This document shows positions 35,295 through 45,008 of a stretch of DNA of 64,000 nt, piece after piece. The position numbers and the translations under genes were made by a program. The DNA is from Sternotherus odoratus (Eukaryota > Chordata > Testudines > Kinosternidae). Location of the stretch: contig JAVMKO010000001.1 of the NCBI GenBank assembly GCA_032164245.1, positions 12,561,603 to 12,625,602 on the forward strand, in the 5' to 3' direction. The notes under the pieces are model-generated. The model did not search any database and had not been told where the DNA came from. It saw only the letters and a list, made by a program, of their open reading frames with translations. The stretch's first letter is position 1. Every line of letters begins with the position of its first letter.

Positions 35295-36144
35295 TGTCAG
35301 GGTTCCCTCCCCACTCTGAACTCTCAGGTACAGATGTGGGGACCTGCATGAAAGACCCCCTAAGCTTATTTCTACCAGCTTAGGTTAAAAACTTCCACAA
35401 GGCACAAATCCTTCCTTGTCTTTTGACCATATTTTTCCACCAGCAAGTGATTTAGACAAAGATTCAGGAAAAGGATCACTTGGAGTTCCTATTTTCCCCA
35501 AAATATTCCCCCAAGCCCATTCACCCTCTTTCCCAGGGAGTTTGAGAATAATATCCTCACCAATTGGTAGAGGTGAGCACAGACCAAACCCCTGGGTTTT
35601 TATTACACTGAAAATCAATCAGGTTCTTAAAATAAGAATTTTATTTTAAAAAAAGGTAAAAGAATCACCTCTATAAAATCAGGATGGAAGGTAAATTTAC
35701 AGGGTAATAAAAAGATTTTAAACACAGAGGATTCCCCTCTAAATTTAACTTCAAAGTTACAAAAAAACAGGAATAAACCTATCTCTAGCATAGGGAAAAT
35801 TCACAAGCTGAATACAAAAGATAATCTAACGCCTTTCCTTGCTTTACTTACTTACAATTTTTGTAATCCTTGATGCTTATTTCAGGTAGGGTTTTAGGAG
35901 ATGGTTTTTCCTGCTCTGGTCCTTCTCTGTCTCAGAGAGCACACACAGAGAGAGACACAAACAAAACCTCCCCCCACAGATTTGAAAGTATCTTCTTTCC
36001 TTATTGGTCCTTTTGGTCAGGTGCCTACCAGATTATCTGAGTTTCTTAATCACTTACAGGTAAGTGATTCTGTACCTCTGGCCAGAAGAGATTTCATATT
36101 ACTGCATAAATAAGTTTGTTACTCTTCCCTTTATATTTATGGCA
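35295..36144 (-). mobile_element. Solo LTR of an endogenous retrovirus
   Basis: The 850-bp insert begins TGTCAGGGTTCC and ends TTTATATTTATGGCA, flanked by a perfect 5-bp duplication, CAGAG, at 35290-35294 and 36145-36149. In minus orientation a TATA-like ATAAATATAAAGGG follows the terminus. It matches an LTR type I know to be frequent in turtle genomes. No internal viral sequence is attached, so it is a recombination product. Confidence 0.9.
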
Positions 36145-36149
36145 CAGAG

Positions 36150-36989
36150 GATGCCATCTTGAAGAGTGCACCACACTGTCCCCTTTGGCATGACCTTGAA
36201 CACACTATATGTGCAAAATCAGGCTGGCGGGGGTTATGTAGCATGCTTGTAAAGATGATGCCCCTATGCAGCATGTCCTCACACAATCCTCATGCCCCAT
36301 TGACAAGGTTAGGGAGCTCCCCAACTATGCTGACTGTAGTGGATTTCACTGGTGTTTTGATTTTCTAAGTGTCATGATGCTCAGTGTTGCAAAGTCTAAA
36401 TCCCTTTGTGGATCTGGGCATGACCTGAGAATATACAGGGTACAAGTTGCCTGCAATATCTAAAAATCAACCAGCTGATGATAGTTTTCTAGTTCTTACT
36501 GGTAGAGAGTCCTGTATATTCTGTCTGTGCTCTTAAAAAAACAAACCAAAAAACAATGGTGCCTCATTTACAGAGCTGAAACTTTGGTGTCCTTCCTGTG
36601 TACTGGCTAAGAATACTTAAATACAATAGTTACATTTTCCTCACATTAAATATTAATGGATAATTACAGTAAAGTACTGATTGTGCAAATCGTCTAATGC
36701 CATTCAGATCTCCCTGCAGCCCTGTGCTCTCTCTCTCTCTCTCCCTCCACAACCACATTAAATCTGACCCCGGCTTTAAACTGCCAACTCTGTCAGAAGG
36801 GAAGAAAGAGTAAAACAGGAGGAAACCAACTGGGGTAATGATGATTATAATAATATTACATTTGCATAATAGCTCTCATTCAAATGTATTTTCTTAATTA
36901 TAATCATTACCATTAAATTATTTGCAGGATCAAAGCACAAGGTGAACTGTTTGCAGAGAGAGCCAACACAGTTCTCAATGATCTTGATA
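36150..36989. other. Intergenic, no assigned element
   Basis: A (CT)n tract lies at about 36728-36743. Otherwise nothing recognised. Confidence 0.4.
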
Positions 36990-36997
36990 TACTACAT

Positions 36998-37155
36998 CAG
37001 TGGTTCTCAACCTATTTCCCATTGTTTGCCACATATGTGTTATATGTGCTGCATCCAGACAATATATATACTACCTGTGGAGCCCTGAGGATGTCACATG
37101 GACCACAGGTGTGGGCTGATTGGGTCACAAACAGTCCACAGGGTGAGAACTACTG
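36998..37155. mobile_element. Short hAT MITE with target duplication
   Basis: Ends CAGTGGTTCTCAACC and GGGTGAGAACTACTG. Flanks TACTACAT (36990-36997) and TACCACAT (37156-37163) form an 8-bp duplication with one mismatch. 158 bp, non-coding. Confidence 0.9.
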
Positions 37156-37430
37156 TACCACATCATTTGAGAATCAATAAGAGTATGAGCTCCCATAGTT
37201 CAGAGACAGGAGCACAGACGTGTTCAACTTTTATTAGAGAAAAGAATGTGTGTTCCAGAGCAATTTTGTTTGTAGCATGTCCTGGGAATTCATTATGCTT
37301 CCCAATGCATGCAATTCAGAAAATATTTGGGAAGCACTAGTTGGTTTGTCACTGTCCTTTCCTGTTTCAATTTGGGGTAAAGGAAAGCTGCATTAACGTT
37401 CTTCACTCTGTTTGCAGCCACATTCAAGTG

Positions 37431-37590
37431 ACAGAGTCCTGTGGCACCTTAAAGACTCACTAAAGTATTGAAGCATAAGCTTTCGTGGGCTAATACCCAC
37501 TTCGTCGGATGCATGCAGACTGCATGCATCTGACGAAGTGGGTATTAGCCCACGAAAGCTTATGCTTCAATACTTTAGTTAGTCTTTCTG
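37431..37590. mobile_element. Fold-back element with hammerhead-like core
   Basis: A near-perfect inverted repeat with arms about 37449-37518 and 37520-37589 around a single-base centre. The right arm reads CTGACGAAGTGGGTATTAGC then CCACGAAAGCTTATGC. The outer left sequence AGAGTCCTGTGGCACCTTAA is shared with elements at 43975-44410 and 58942-59118. The turtle family is familiar to me; its class is uncertain (a Penelope-like terminal repeat or a MITE). Confidence 0.8.
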
Positions 37591-37639
37591 ATCTCAGTTT
37601 CCTTAGCATTAGCCCCCAAAACTATTCTTCCCAACAAAT

Positions 37640-38285
37640 TCCTCGTTTCCCTAAACCTGGGGCCAAGGGGTCTGGAGTGTGAGAGGGTGCTCAGGACTGG
37701 GGCAGAGGGTTGGGGTGAAGGCTCCGGCTGGGGGGGGTGTGTTTTGGGGTGGAACCGGGGATGATGGGTTTGAGGTGTGGGAGGGAGCTCAGCGCTGGTG
37801 CTTGAGGTGTGTGTGGGGGGTGCGTGCTCCAGGAGGGCGTTTGGGTGTGGGAGGAGGCTCAGGGCTGGGACAGTGAGTTGGGGCCTGGGAGGGGGTAAGG
37901 GGTGCAGGTTGTGGAAGGGAGTTAGGGTGAAGAAGGGGATTCCAAGCTGGGACAAGGGTTTGGAGTGCAGGAGGCAGTATTGGGTGCAGGCTCCAACCGG
38001 GTGGTGCTTACCTCAGGCAACTCCCAGAAGCAGCCAGCGGCTCCTAGGTGGAGGGGCTAGAGAGCTCTGTGCACTGCCCACACCCGCAGGGTGCCACCCC
38101 CACAGCTCCCATTGGCCGCAGTTTTCAGCCAATGGGAACTGCAGAGCCGGTGCTTGGGGCAGGGCCAGCGCATAGAGACTCCCCAGTGCCTAGGAACCAG
38201 ACATTCTGGCCACTTCTGGGAACCGCGTGGAGCCAGGGCAGGCAGGGAGCCTGCCTTAGCCCCACTGCCCGGACTTTCAGCAGCC
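37640..38285. mobile_element. GC-rich non-autonomous element, hAT-like body
   Basis: Contains G-rich GGGAGGGAGCTCAG-type direct repeats (37670-37960), then GGTGCTTACCTCAGGC and the inverted pair CAGCTCCCATTGGCCGCAGT / CAGCCAATGGGAACTGCAGA. Resembles the body at 27009-27372. Ends not defined. Confidence 0.55.
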
Positions 38286-38381
38286 TGATCCATCAAAATA
38301 CCCCTCCACTACCATCAAACATCCTGGCCTCAAACCAGTCACTTGTCTGTTATTAGCCATATGACTTATACCTAAATATCC

Positions 38382-38815
38382 CCCCCCCAGTAACCCTCTC
38401 CCCACAAATTGCACACCATCCGCCAGCACACACCCTTCCCCGAGCAACTATACCTTCCAACGTGGCCCTCCCCAAATAACCTCCCCCCAATCTAACACTT
38501 CTCCCCTCCCCACACTGTCCCCCCAAACATACCCTTCCCCCATCCACAGGTCCCCTTCCCCCCCTCAAAACACCCCTCCCCCATCAGATACCTTAATCCC
38601 ACAACCCACCTACCCTTCCCAAAATCTAATATTTCTCCCCCAAAAGCCCCTTCCCCCAAACAAGTTTTGATTTACCCCACAAAACCATTCCCCCCCAGCC
38701 CCCCTCCCTCAGATCACATCTCCCTCACAAACCACGCCCCTCCCCTTCCTGCCCCTCCCCCTTCAACCCAGGTTCTTCCCCCTCCTCTCAACCATCCCCC
38801 CCCCCGCTTCGATAA
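38382..38815. repeat. C-rich low-complexity tract upstream of DHTKD1
   Basis: About 430 bp in which the plus strand is dominated by C and T/A with runs of 4-9 C and almost no G. It lies immediately upstream of the DHTKD1 CpG island. Confidence 0.85.
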
Positions 38816-39320
38816 ATGGTCCCTGCCCCCTTTAAATTCCTGCTGCCGTGGGCGGGACTAACCGGTCTCCCGCTCGCCGGCGGGGCCAATCCGTGCTGGG
38901 GGCGTCGGCCGAAGCCCCGCCCAGCGGAGCGCGATGGCTGTGGCGGCGAGGAGCCTGGCGCGGGCCGGCCGGGCCTGGCCGCTGCGGCGCTGGTACCGCA
39001 CGGAGCGGGGCGTGTACGGCTACAAGCCCCGCAAGGCGGAGAGCGGGGAGGCCCCGGAGCCGAGCCGGGTCAGCGGGCGCGGCAGAGCAGGTGGGCGAGG
39101 CGGATCGGTGCCGGTAGAAGCAAAAGCCCCAGAGATCAGGGTCTGTCCCTAGGCATCGGGACATCTGGTCCCCCGGGCGCGCTGGGGGGATTCGCGGCGC
39201 CGTCTGTCTGCGGTGTGTTTGGGGGAGGGGTGGCTGGTCCTGGGGATGCTCCCCGCTCCTCCGAGCCGGCCACGGGGTGTGTTGATGTCTTTCCTCGAGA
39301 CAGGGGTGTCCTCGCCCGCC
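38816..39320 (+). promoter_or_regulatory. DHTKD1 CpG-island promoter
   Basis: CpG-dense segment with a GC box (GGGCGGGAC near 38849), a CCAAT box (GGCCAATCCG near 38884) and a second GC-type box (AAGCCCCGCCC near 38912) before the ATG at 38934. No TATA box is visible; the start site is not defined. Confidence 0.75.
38934..39090 (+). CDS. DHTKD1: DHTKD1 exon 1 (start codon, mitochondrial presequence)
   Basis: First coding exon of 2-oxoadipate dehydrogenase E1. ATG at 38934 in GCGCGATGG context opens MAVAARSLARAGRAWPLRRW, an Arg/Ala-rich amphipathic presequence with no acidic residues, then YRTERGVYGYKPRKAESGE, which matches the vertebrate DHTKD1 N-terminus (TERGVYGY). The donor G|GTGGGC (GT at 39091-39092) leaves phase 1, which the next exon completes as Val (VDHGLARL). 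The enzyme decarboxylates 2-oxoadipate in the mitochondrial matrix with ThDP, working with the shared E2 and E3 subunits in lysine, hydroxylysine and tryptophan breakdown. Nine exons (about 586 codons) lie in the window; the rest continues past 64 kb. Confidence 0.95.
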
Positions 39321-39380
39321 GCCTAGGGATTGCCCTGCAAAGCGAAGGGGTGGTCGTGTCATACCCCTGTTCGCTTTAAC

Positions 39381-39606
39381 GTGGGGCTAGCCTGGGGAAG
39401 AGGAGCGCCAGTGTAGACGGGGCGTGGGGCTAGCCTGGGGAAGAGGAGCGCCAGTGTAGACGGGGCGTGGGGCTAGCCTGGGGAAGAGGAGCGCCAGTGT
39501 AGACGGGGCGTGGGGCTAGCCTGGGGAAGAGGAGCGCCAGTGTAGACGGGGCGTGGGGCTAGCCTGGGGAAGAGGAGCGCCAGTGTAGACGGGGCGTGGG
39601 GCTAGC
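39381..39606. repeat. 43-bp minisatellite in DHTKD1 intron 1
   Basis: About 5.2 virtually identical copies of a unit starting GTGGGGCTAGCCTGGGGAAG and containing GCGCCAGTGTAGACGGGGC. Copies start at 39381, 39424, 39467, and so on. Near identity points to recent expansion. Confidence 0.95.
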
Positions 39607-39699
39607 AACCCAGGTAGATACCCAAGTTCTCTGGGGGGTTGTAGTCTGGAGGCACAGTTTAGGAGAGTAAAGACACGCTTGAAAGGTGTGGGTGTCGTA

Positions 39700-40310
39700 T
39701 CCCACTGCTTACCTGATGCCAGAGACTTTCCCCCCTGCAGGAAAAAATGCCAAGAGTGGGGAAGGACTCTAACAAGGGGGAGGCAGCAGGGAAAGGCATG
39801 GGAAGCTCTCTGTGGTTGGAGCCCTTCCCAGCTGCAGGGAAAATCTCCAGCAGTTGGAGGAGGAGCATAGGAAAAGGCTCCCCATAGGAAAAGGTTCCCC
39901 CAGCTCCCCGCTAGTAGGGTTGTCAACCTCCCAGGATTGTCCTGGAGTCCCGGGAGTTAAAGATTAGTCTTTAATTAGAGATTATGTCATGTGATGAAAC
40001 CTCCAGGAATACAGCCAACCAAAATTGGCAACCCTACCTGCTGCATCTTTCCATGATGTGGCAAGGAGCCTTTTCATTCCCAGAGCCTTCGTTTTCCACA
40101 GTGAAAGGCTCCAGCATCAAGGAATTGCTGAAGCTTTTCCCCAGCTGTCTCTTCCCCTGCCCCCTTTTCCATGGGGGAAGGCTCTGATGGGTGGAGGGAG
40201 CCAAGGAGGGCTCAGCCTTTCTCCAATGCATTTCCCCTGCCAGAGACTTTCCAGCAGGAAGCTGCCAGAACTTTTCCCTACCGTCTCCCCACTGCCAGAG
40301 CCTTTCACTT
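39700..40310. repeat. Dispersed repeat with internal diverged units
   Basis: Several imperfect occurrences of CCAGAGACTTTCC, GGCAGCAGGGAAAGG and CTTTTCCCCAGCTG-type motifs, in part inverted, also present at 32330-32460. The MITE at 39917-40034 is inserted within it. Confidence 0.45.
39917..40034. mobile_element. Short MITE flanked by TA
   Basis: Termini GGGTTGTCAACCTCC and ATTGGCAACCC are imperfect inverted repeats, with TA on each side (39915-39916, 40035-40036). The interior has AGATTAGTCTTTAATTAGAG and TATGTCATGTGATGAAACC. This is a common turtle element, probably of the Tc1/mariner type by its TA target. Confidence 0.75.
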
Positions 40311-40371
40311 GTAGATAGGGTGACCAGATGTTCTGTTTTTACAGGGAGAGTCCCATTTTTCGGGACTTCTA

Positions 40372-41152
40372 TCTATATATATAAAAGTCAAATGGTGTAT
40401 GCGTGTATGTATGTGTGCTTAGTCCTTCCACACCGTTTGAGCTAGAGACTTGAAATTTGGTACAGTTAGAGGTCTTAGGGTCCTAATCAGGGTAAGAGTA
40501 GAAAATTTTTCAAATCTCACCTCTGACGCCCGCCAGGGGTGAAATTATTTAAAGGCCAATCACATCAGCTGGGCAGCTGCTGTTCTCTGTGACATAGTTA
40601 TGATGTCATAATACCCCCTCCAACAGACACCGCACTCGCTCAGCTCTCTGCCCCTCTCCCCACCTCCGACGGACCCGAGTTGGGTTTGGTCGGAGGGTGA
40701 GGTAGGGGTGTTGGGTTTGGTCGGGGGGGGGGGGTGGGAAGGTGTCGGGGTGGGTGTTGGGTTTGGTCAGGGGGTGTTGGGTTTGGGTGGGGGGGTGAAA
40801 ATGTGAGTTGGGGTTGGTCGAGGGGTAAGTGAGGTGTGAGTGTTGGGTTTGTTTGTGGTGGTCGGTAGGGGTGTCTGGTTTGGTTGGGGGGGAAAGTGAG
40901 GTGGGTGTGTCAGGCTTGAGCTATGGGAGGTGAGGTGTGGGTGTTGGTCAGGGGGTGTTGGGGTTGGTAGGGGGGTGATGTGGGGGTGTTGGGTTAGGGT
41001 GGGGGGGTTAAAATGTGAGTCGGGGTTGGTCGAGGGGTAAGTGAGGTGGGGGTGTCGGGTTTGGTTGGGGGGTGAGGTGGGGGTGTCAGGTTTGCTCTCT
41101 GCCCCCTCCCCACCTCCGACAGACCCGAGCAACGCCGGGTATTTTCGCTAGT
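40372..41152 (+). mobile_element. Non-autonomous Helitron, copy 1
   Basis: Starts TCTATATATATAAAAGTC and ends CGCTAGT, preceded by a short hairpin (ACCCG...CGGGT), and sits between A (40371) and T (41153). These are the canonical Helitron features: 5' TC, 3' hairpin plus CTAGT, AT target and no TSD. No Rep/helicase ORF. The first 250 bp and the last 60 bp match copy 2 at 43068-43969. The middle is a G-rich variable tandem region (about 40680-41095). Confidence 0.92.
40680..41095. repeat. G/T-rich minisatellite inside Helitron 1
   Basis: Irregular tandem motifs of the type GTTGGGTTTGGTCGGGGGGT and AAGTGAGGTGGGGGTGTCGG. The same motif set fills Helitron 2 but in a different order and number. 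Confidence 0.85.
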
Positions 41153-41231
41153 TTTCTTATATGGGTGCCTGTTACCCTCAGCCCCCTCACTCCCTGTCCT
41201 GTTTTTTCACAGTTGCTATCTGGTCACCCTA

Positions 41232-42390
41232 CTTGTGGCATGTAGCTATGCAAATGATGTACACCATTACCTGTGGTGTGTAGTGTAGATGTAGCCTTAG
41301 GTGATACATCTGTACTTGTCTGTTGCATGAATAATCCCGTGTTGTATGGTTTTTACAGTGTATGACCATGCTTATTTTTCTGCAGGTGGCAAGGGACATT
41401 CAAAACCTTTGGAAAATCAGGGTCTCAGAAAGTCCAGGGAAGCTGGGCTGAGTAGTCAATGGCTTTGAAAAATCTTTGGCTGTTTTTACTGATTCTCTAA
41501 CTTCAGTGCCCTCTGAGATCTCTACAGGGATCTATACTCTCTGACACCCCCAAACCGTTCCCTCCAAGGAGAGCATGAAGAGGTGGCTCTTCCAGTATTT
41601 ACTGGACCATTGGCCTCCTGTCTCACGGGAGAATATTATACGGCTCTCTGTATAAAGTGTGTTTGTTGCAACCAACATTAAAAAAAGGGGAAAGAATTGC
41701 TCACTTTGACCGGTCATATTAAAAGAAGGTTGTTACAAGATAAACTTAGTGTGACTGTTTGGAAGAACACTTTCTGACTATAAAGGGGATATGGAAAAAA
41801 GAGCCGTTTACGTTCAGTAAGGCAGTTATGGCAGTCATTAGTGTTGCTCAGGGCAAGATTAGATGGGCTTCCAGAGCATTTGCCTATTAATCATTCATCT
41901 TGGTTGATTCTGATGATCCTGGAAGGCCCTATTAAGCAGCTCTTTTGATCCTATGAATAACTCTGGCTGAGAATCTGGTGGAAGAAGTTATGGAAAGCTA
42001 ATCTGTGCGATGATAGTAGTGTACTTTGCCTGTTCAACGAGCAAATATTCTGGTAACTATTTAGACTGGTCTCAAAGATTCACTCTAAATGTTCAGTAGC
42101 AAGATCTACAGTCTTATAAAATACTGCAGACAGAATTGAATTTTAGCATATTTATCAGCAAAATAACTCTCATGGCGTAAATGTGAAGTTGGAGAGTTCC
42201 AGCTGCATACAAAGTACATATTTTACAGGGCATAACATTTTATTCGACATACATGGGACTGAGAGGGTGACTTGGCTAAAGATAAGTTTCTCCTGTAGCA
42301 ACATTATGGCTGCCCTGGTTGTAACAAGATGTTTTAAAAATAGCATTATAATTATTATAGCAGACAACATATGATTTTATCTGAAGCTCT
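41232..42390. other. DHTKD1 intron 1, no assigned element
   Basis: AT-rich unique-looking sequence. No gene or repeat recognised. Confidence 0.4.
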
Positions 42391-42394
42391 TGAA

Positions 42395-42535
42395 GGTGGG
42401 TGAATATTATTCCCATGGTACAGCTGAGGAAACTGAGACATGAATTAAGTGGTTTCTTCAGTGTAACATGGCTAATCAGTGGTAGAGGAGGAAATAAATC
42501 CATTCTCCCAACTCCTAAACCCTGTCTGATTGTAA
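42395..42535 (+). repeat. MIR-type SINE fragment
   Basis: ATTATTCCCATGGTACAGCT, GAGGAAACTGAGACATGAAT, GTAACATGGCTAATCAGTGG and an end around CCCTGTCTG follow the MIR 3' consensus in plus orientation. Confidence 0.8.
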
Positions 42536-43067
42536 TCCCTCATATTCAGGGAAAGAAAGTTAATGTTTTTTCTCTACTGCTTTTTAAATTTAAAATGTAT
42601 TTTCGCTGCAAGAGTGTAGCAGGGAGAGTGTTGACACTTCGCAAAAGGAAAATACAGATCAAAACGAGAGTGACCTGTTTAGATACATGCAGTTTAAGGA
42701 AGTATGACAACGTAATGGCTAAAATTGCCAGTCTCAAAGAAATGCTCTTGTCAAACTAACTCAAACAATCTTACCCATAAATTGAATTGTACTGGTAAAC
42801 AAAGGGACTTTCGTCTCAAATACTATTTGTGCAGCTATCTTTTCTCAGGACAAAAATTCACATTAAGAACAAAATGTACAGTGAACCATTTGACACACTT
42901 GCTACAGACCCTTCTTGTTTTAGTGTTTAAAGGTTGACACATCTGGTCTATGATGTTAGCTTGCATTTAGTAATATTGTATGTTTGATTTCAGGGTCAAG
43001 TTCATTTTTCAGACAAACTTTGCTAATGTGACAATTTCTGACCTAATAACAACGAAGCTGTAATCTA

Positions 43068-43969
43068 TCTATATATATAAAAGTCAAATGGTGTATGCGT
43101 GTACGTATGTGCGGATGTATGCCTACTCCTTCCACACTGTTTGAGCTAGAGACTTGAAATTTGGTACAGTTAGAGGTCTTGGGGTCCTAATGACCGTAAG
43201 AGTCGAAAATTTTTCAAATCTCACCTCTGACGCCCCCCAGGGGTGAAATTCTTTAAAGGCCAATCACATCAGCTGGGCAGCTGCTGTTCTCTGTGACATA
43301 GTTATGATGTCATAATACCCCCTCCAACAGACACCGCACTCGCTCAGCTCTCTGTCCCCTCCCCACCTCCGACGGACCTCGGAATCCCTCAGCTCTCTGC
43401 CCCCTCCCCACCTCCGATGGACCCGAGTTGGGTTTGGTCGGGGGGTAAGTGAGGTGGGGATGTCGGGTTTGGTCGGGGGGTAAGTGAGGTGTGGGTGTCG
43501 GGTTTGGTCTGGGGGGTGGGAAGGAGTCTGGGGGGGTGAGGGGTGAGGTGTTGGGGTTGGTCAGGGGGTGTTGGGTTTGGTGGGGGGTAAGGTGGGAGTG
43601 TTGGGTTTGTTTGGGGGGTTGAGGAGGGGGGTCGGGGTTGGTCGAGGGGTAAGTGAGGTGTGGGTGTCGGGTTTGTTTGTGGTGGTAGGTAGGGGTGTCG
43701 GGTTTGGTTGGGGGGAAAGTGAGGTGGGTGTGTCAGGTTTGGTCTACGGGGGTGAGGTGTGGGTGTTGGTCAGGGGGTGTTGGGGTTGGTAGCGGGGGGT
43801 GACGTGGGGGTGTTGGGTTTGGGTGGGGGGGTGAAAATGTGAGTCGGGGTTGATCGAGGGGTAAGTGAGGTGGGGTATCAGGTTTGCTCTCTGCCCCCCG
43901 CACTCGCTCAGCTGTCTGCCCCCTCCCCACCTCCGACTGACCCAAGCAACACCGGGTATTTTCGCTAGT
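43068..43969 (+). mobile_element. Non-autonomous Helitron, copy 2
   Basis: Starts TCTATATATATAAAAGTC, ends with a hairpin-like ACCCAAGCAACACCGGGT and CGCTAGT, between A (43067) and T (43970). 902 bp; no coding capacity. The two copies share conserved ends and differ mainly in the tandem-repeat core (about 43420-43890). Confidence 0.92.
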
Positions 43970-43974
43970 TTTTA

Positions 43975-44410
43975 AATAAGACGAGGAAGACTTTGTAGCA
44001 CCTTAGAGACTAACCAGTTTATTTCAGCATAAGCTTTGGTGGGCTATAGCTCACTTCATCAGATGCATAGAATGGAACAGAAGATAGATGCATTTATACA
44101 CACAGAAAGAAAAAAGAAAAAAGTTGTACATTAGCATACCAATTCTAAGAGGCTGTTAAATTTGGATGGGCCATTATCCTGCTGATAATGGCCCATCCAA
44201 ATTTAACAGCCTCTTAGAATTGGTATGCTAATGTACAACTTTTTTCCCCCCCTCCTTTCCGTGTGTATAAAATAAATGCATCTTCTGTTCCATTCTATGC
44301 ATTCGATGAAGTGGGCTATAGTCCACGAAAGTTTATGCTGAAATAAACTGGTTAGTCTCCAAGGTGCTACAAAGTCTTCCTCGTCTTATTTACGGATACA
44401 GACTAACACG
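43975..44410. mobile_element. Long fold-back element next to Helitron 2
   Basis: Inverted repeat with two arms of about 205 bp (43975-44179 and 44186-44391), centre near 44182, arm identity high. The outer motifs GACGAGGAAGACTTTGTAGC / GCTACAAAGTCTTCCTCGTC and the inner GATAATGGCCCATCCAAATT are mirrored. The right side extends to GGATACAGACTAACACGGCC, shared with the element at 58942. The right arm includes a CACGAAAGTTTATGC core related to the one at 37530. Confidence 0.9.
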
Positions 44411-45008
44411 GCCGCTAATCTTAAACCTGTAATTTTTAGACACTCCTGACGTCAAATTGCAAAGTAGGACTATGTGCTGGGTATCATTTATTTTTATTTA
44501 TTGACTTATTTATTTTAATTTTAAATGAGCTGGATGAATAATTCTAACTTTCTTGAATTTTTATTTTCTGTTTACAAATTGTCCTTGAATTGGCCACCTT
44601 TTTCTTGGGTGTCTTATCCCCCCCACTCTCCCAATTAACTTGAGCAGCTATTAGTTAGTCTGCAGCTAGTTTCCAAAAAGAGTGTGAAGGCTTCATTGTC
44701 TAGTGATGGGTAAGGAATGAGTGTGGCATGCAGGACCTTGGATTCCCTTTCCAGCTTTGCCACTGACTAGCTGTGCAATGCAAGTTCTGTTGGAGATTTT
44801 AAAATCCAGTTGACTCTTCTCTGTAACTGAAGAGCTTGCAAAGGGCAAATATTGACGTTAGAATTTAACCAACAGTTTTGTTGAAGGTACACAAGGCAGA
44901 ATCCTGCTTTGAATCCCATCATTCTCTTGATAGACCAGAGCTAACAGAAATAAAAGCTTGCATTGTTCATCCAGTGAAGTCAGTCTTCAGCATGTACATA
45001 AATTATTC
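44411..45008. other. DHTKD1 intron 1 with a MIR-like scrap
   Basis: Unique-looking sequence. At 44712-44785 CCAGCTTTGCCACTGACTAG and GTGCAATGCAAG suggest an old MIR fragment. No gene seen. Confidence 0.45.

Larger units (their letters stand above)
40318..41229. mobile_element. TA-flanked MITE split by a Helitron
   Basis: The inverted termini GGGTGACCAGATG and CATCTGG-type CTGGTCACCC are flanked by TA (40316-40317, 41230-41231). The two halves (40318-40371 and 41153-41229) are separated by the Helitron at 40372-41152. Without it the MITE is about 130 bp. Confidence 0.85.

Noticed and set aside
38816..39379. 187-codon plus frame and 176-codon minus frame over DHTKD1 exon 1
   Set aside because: CpG-island shadows. 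The frame starting at 38934 matches DHTKD1 and splices correctly.
40767..41132. 121-codon Pro/Thr-rich minus-strand frame
   Set aside because: Arises from the tandem core of Helitron 1 and has no counterpart in Helitron 2.
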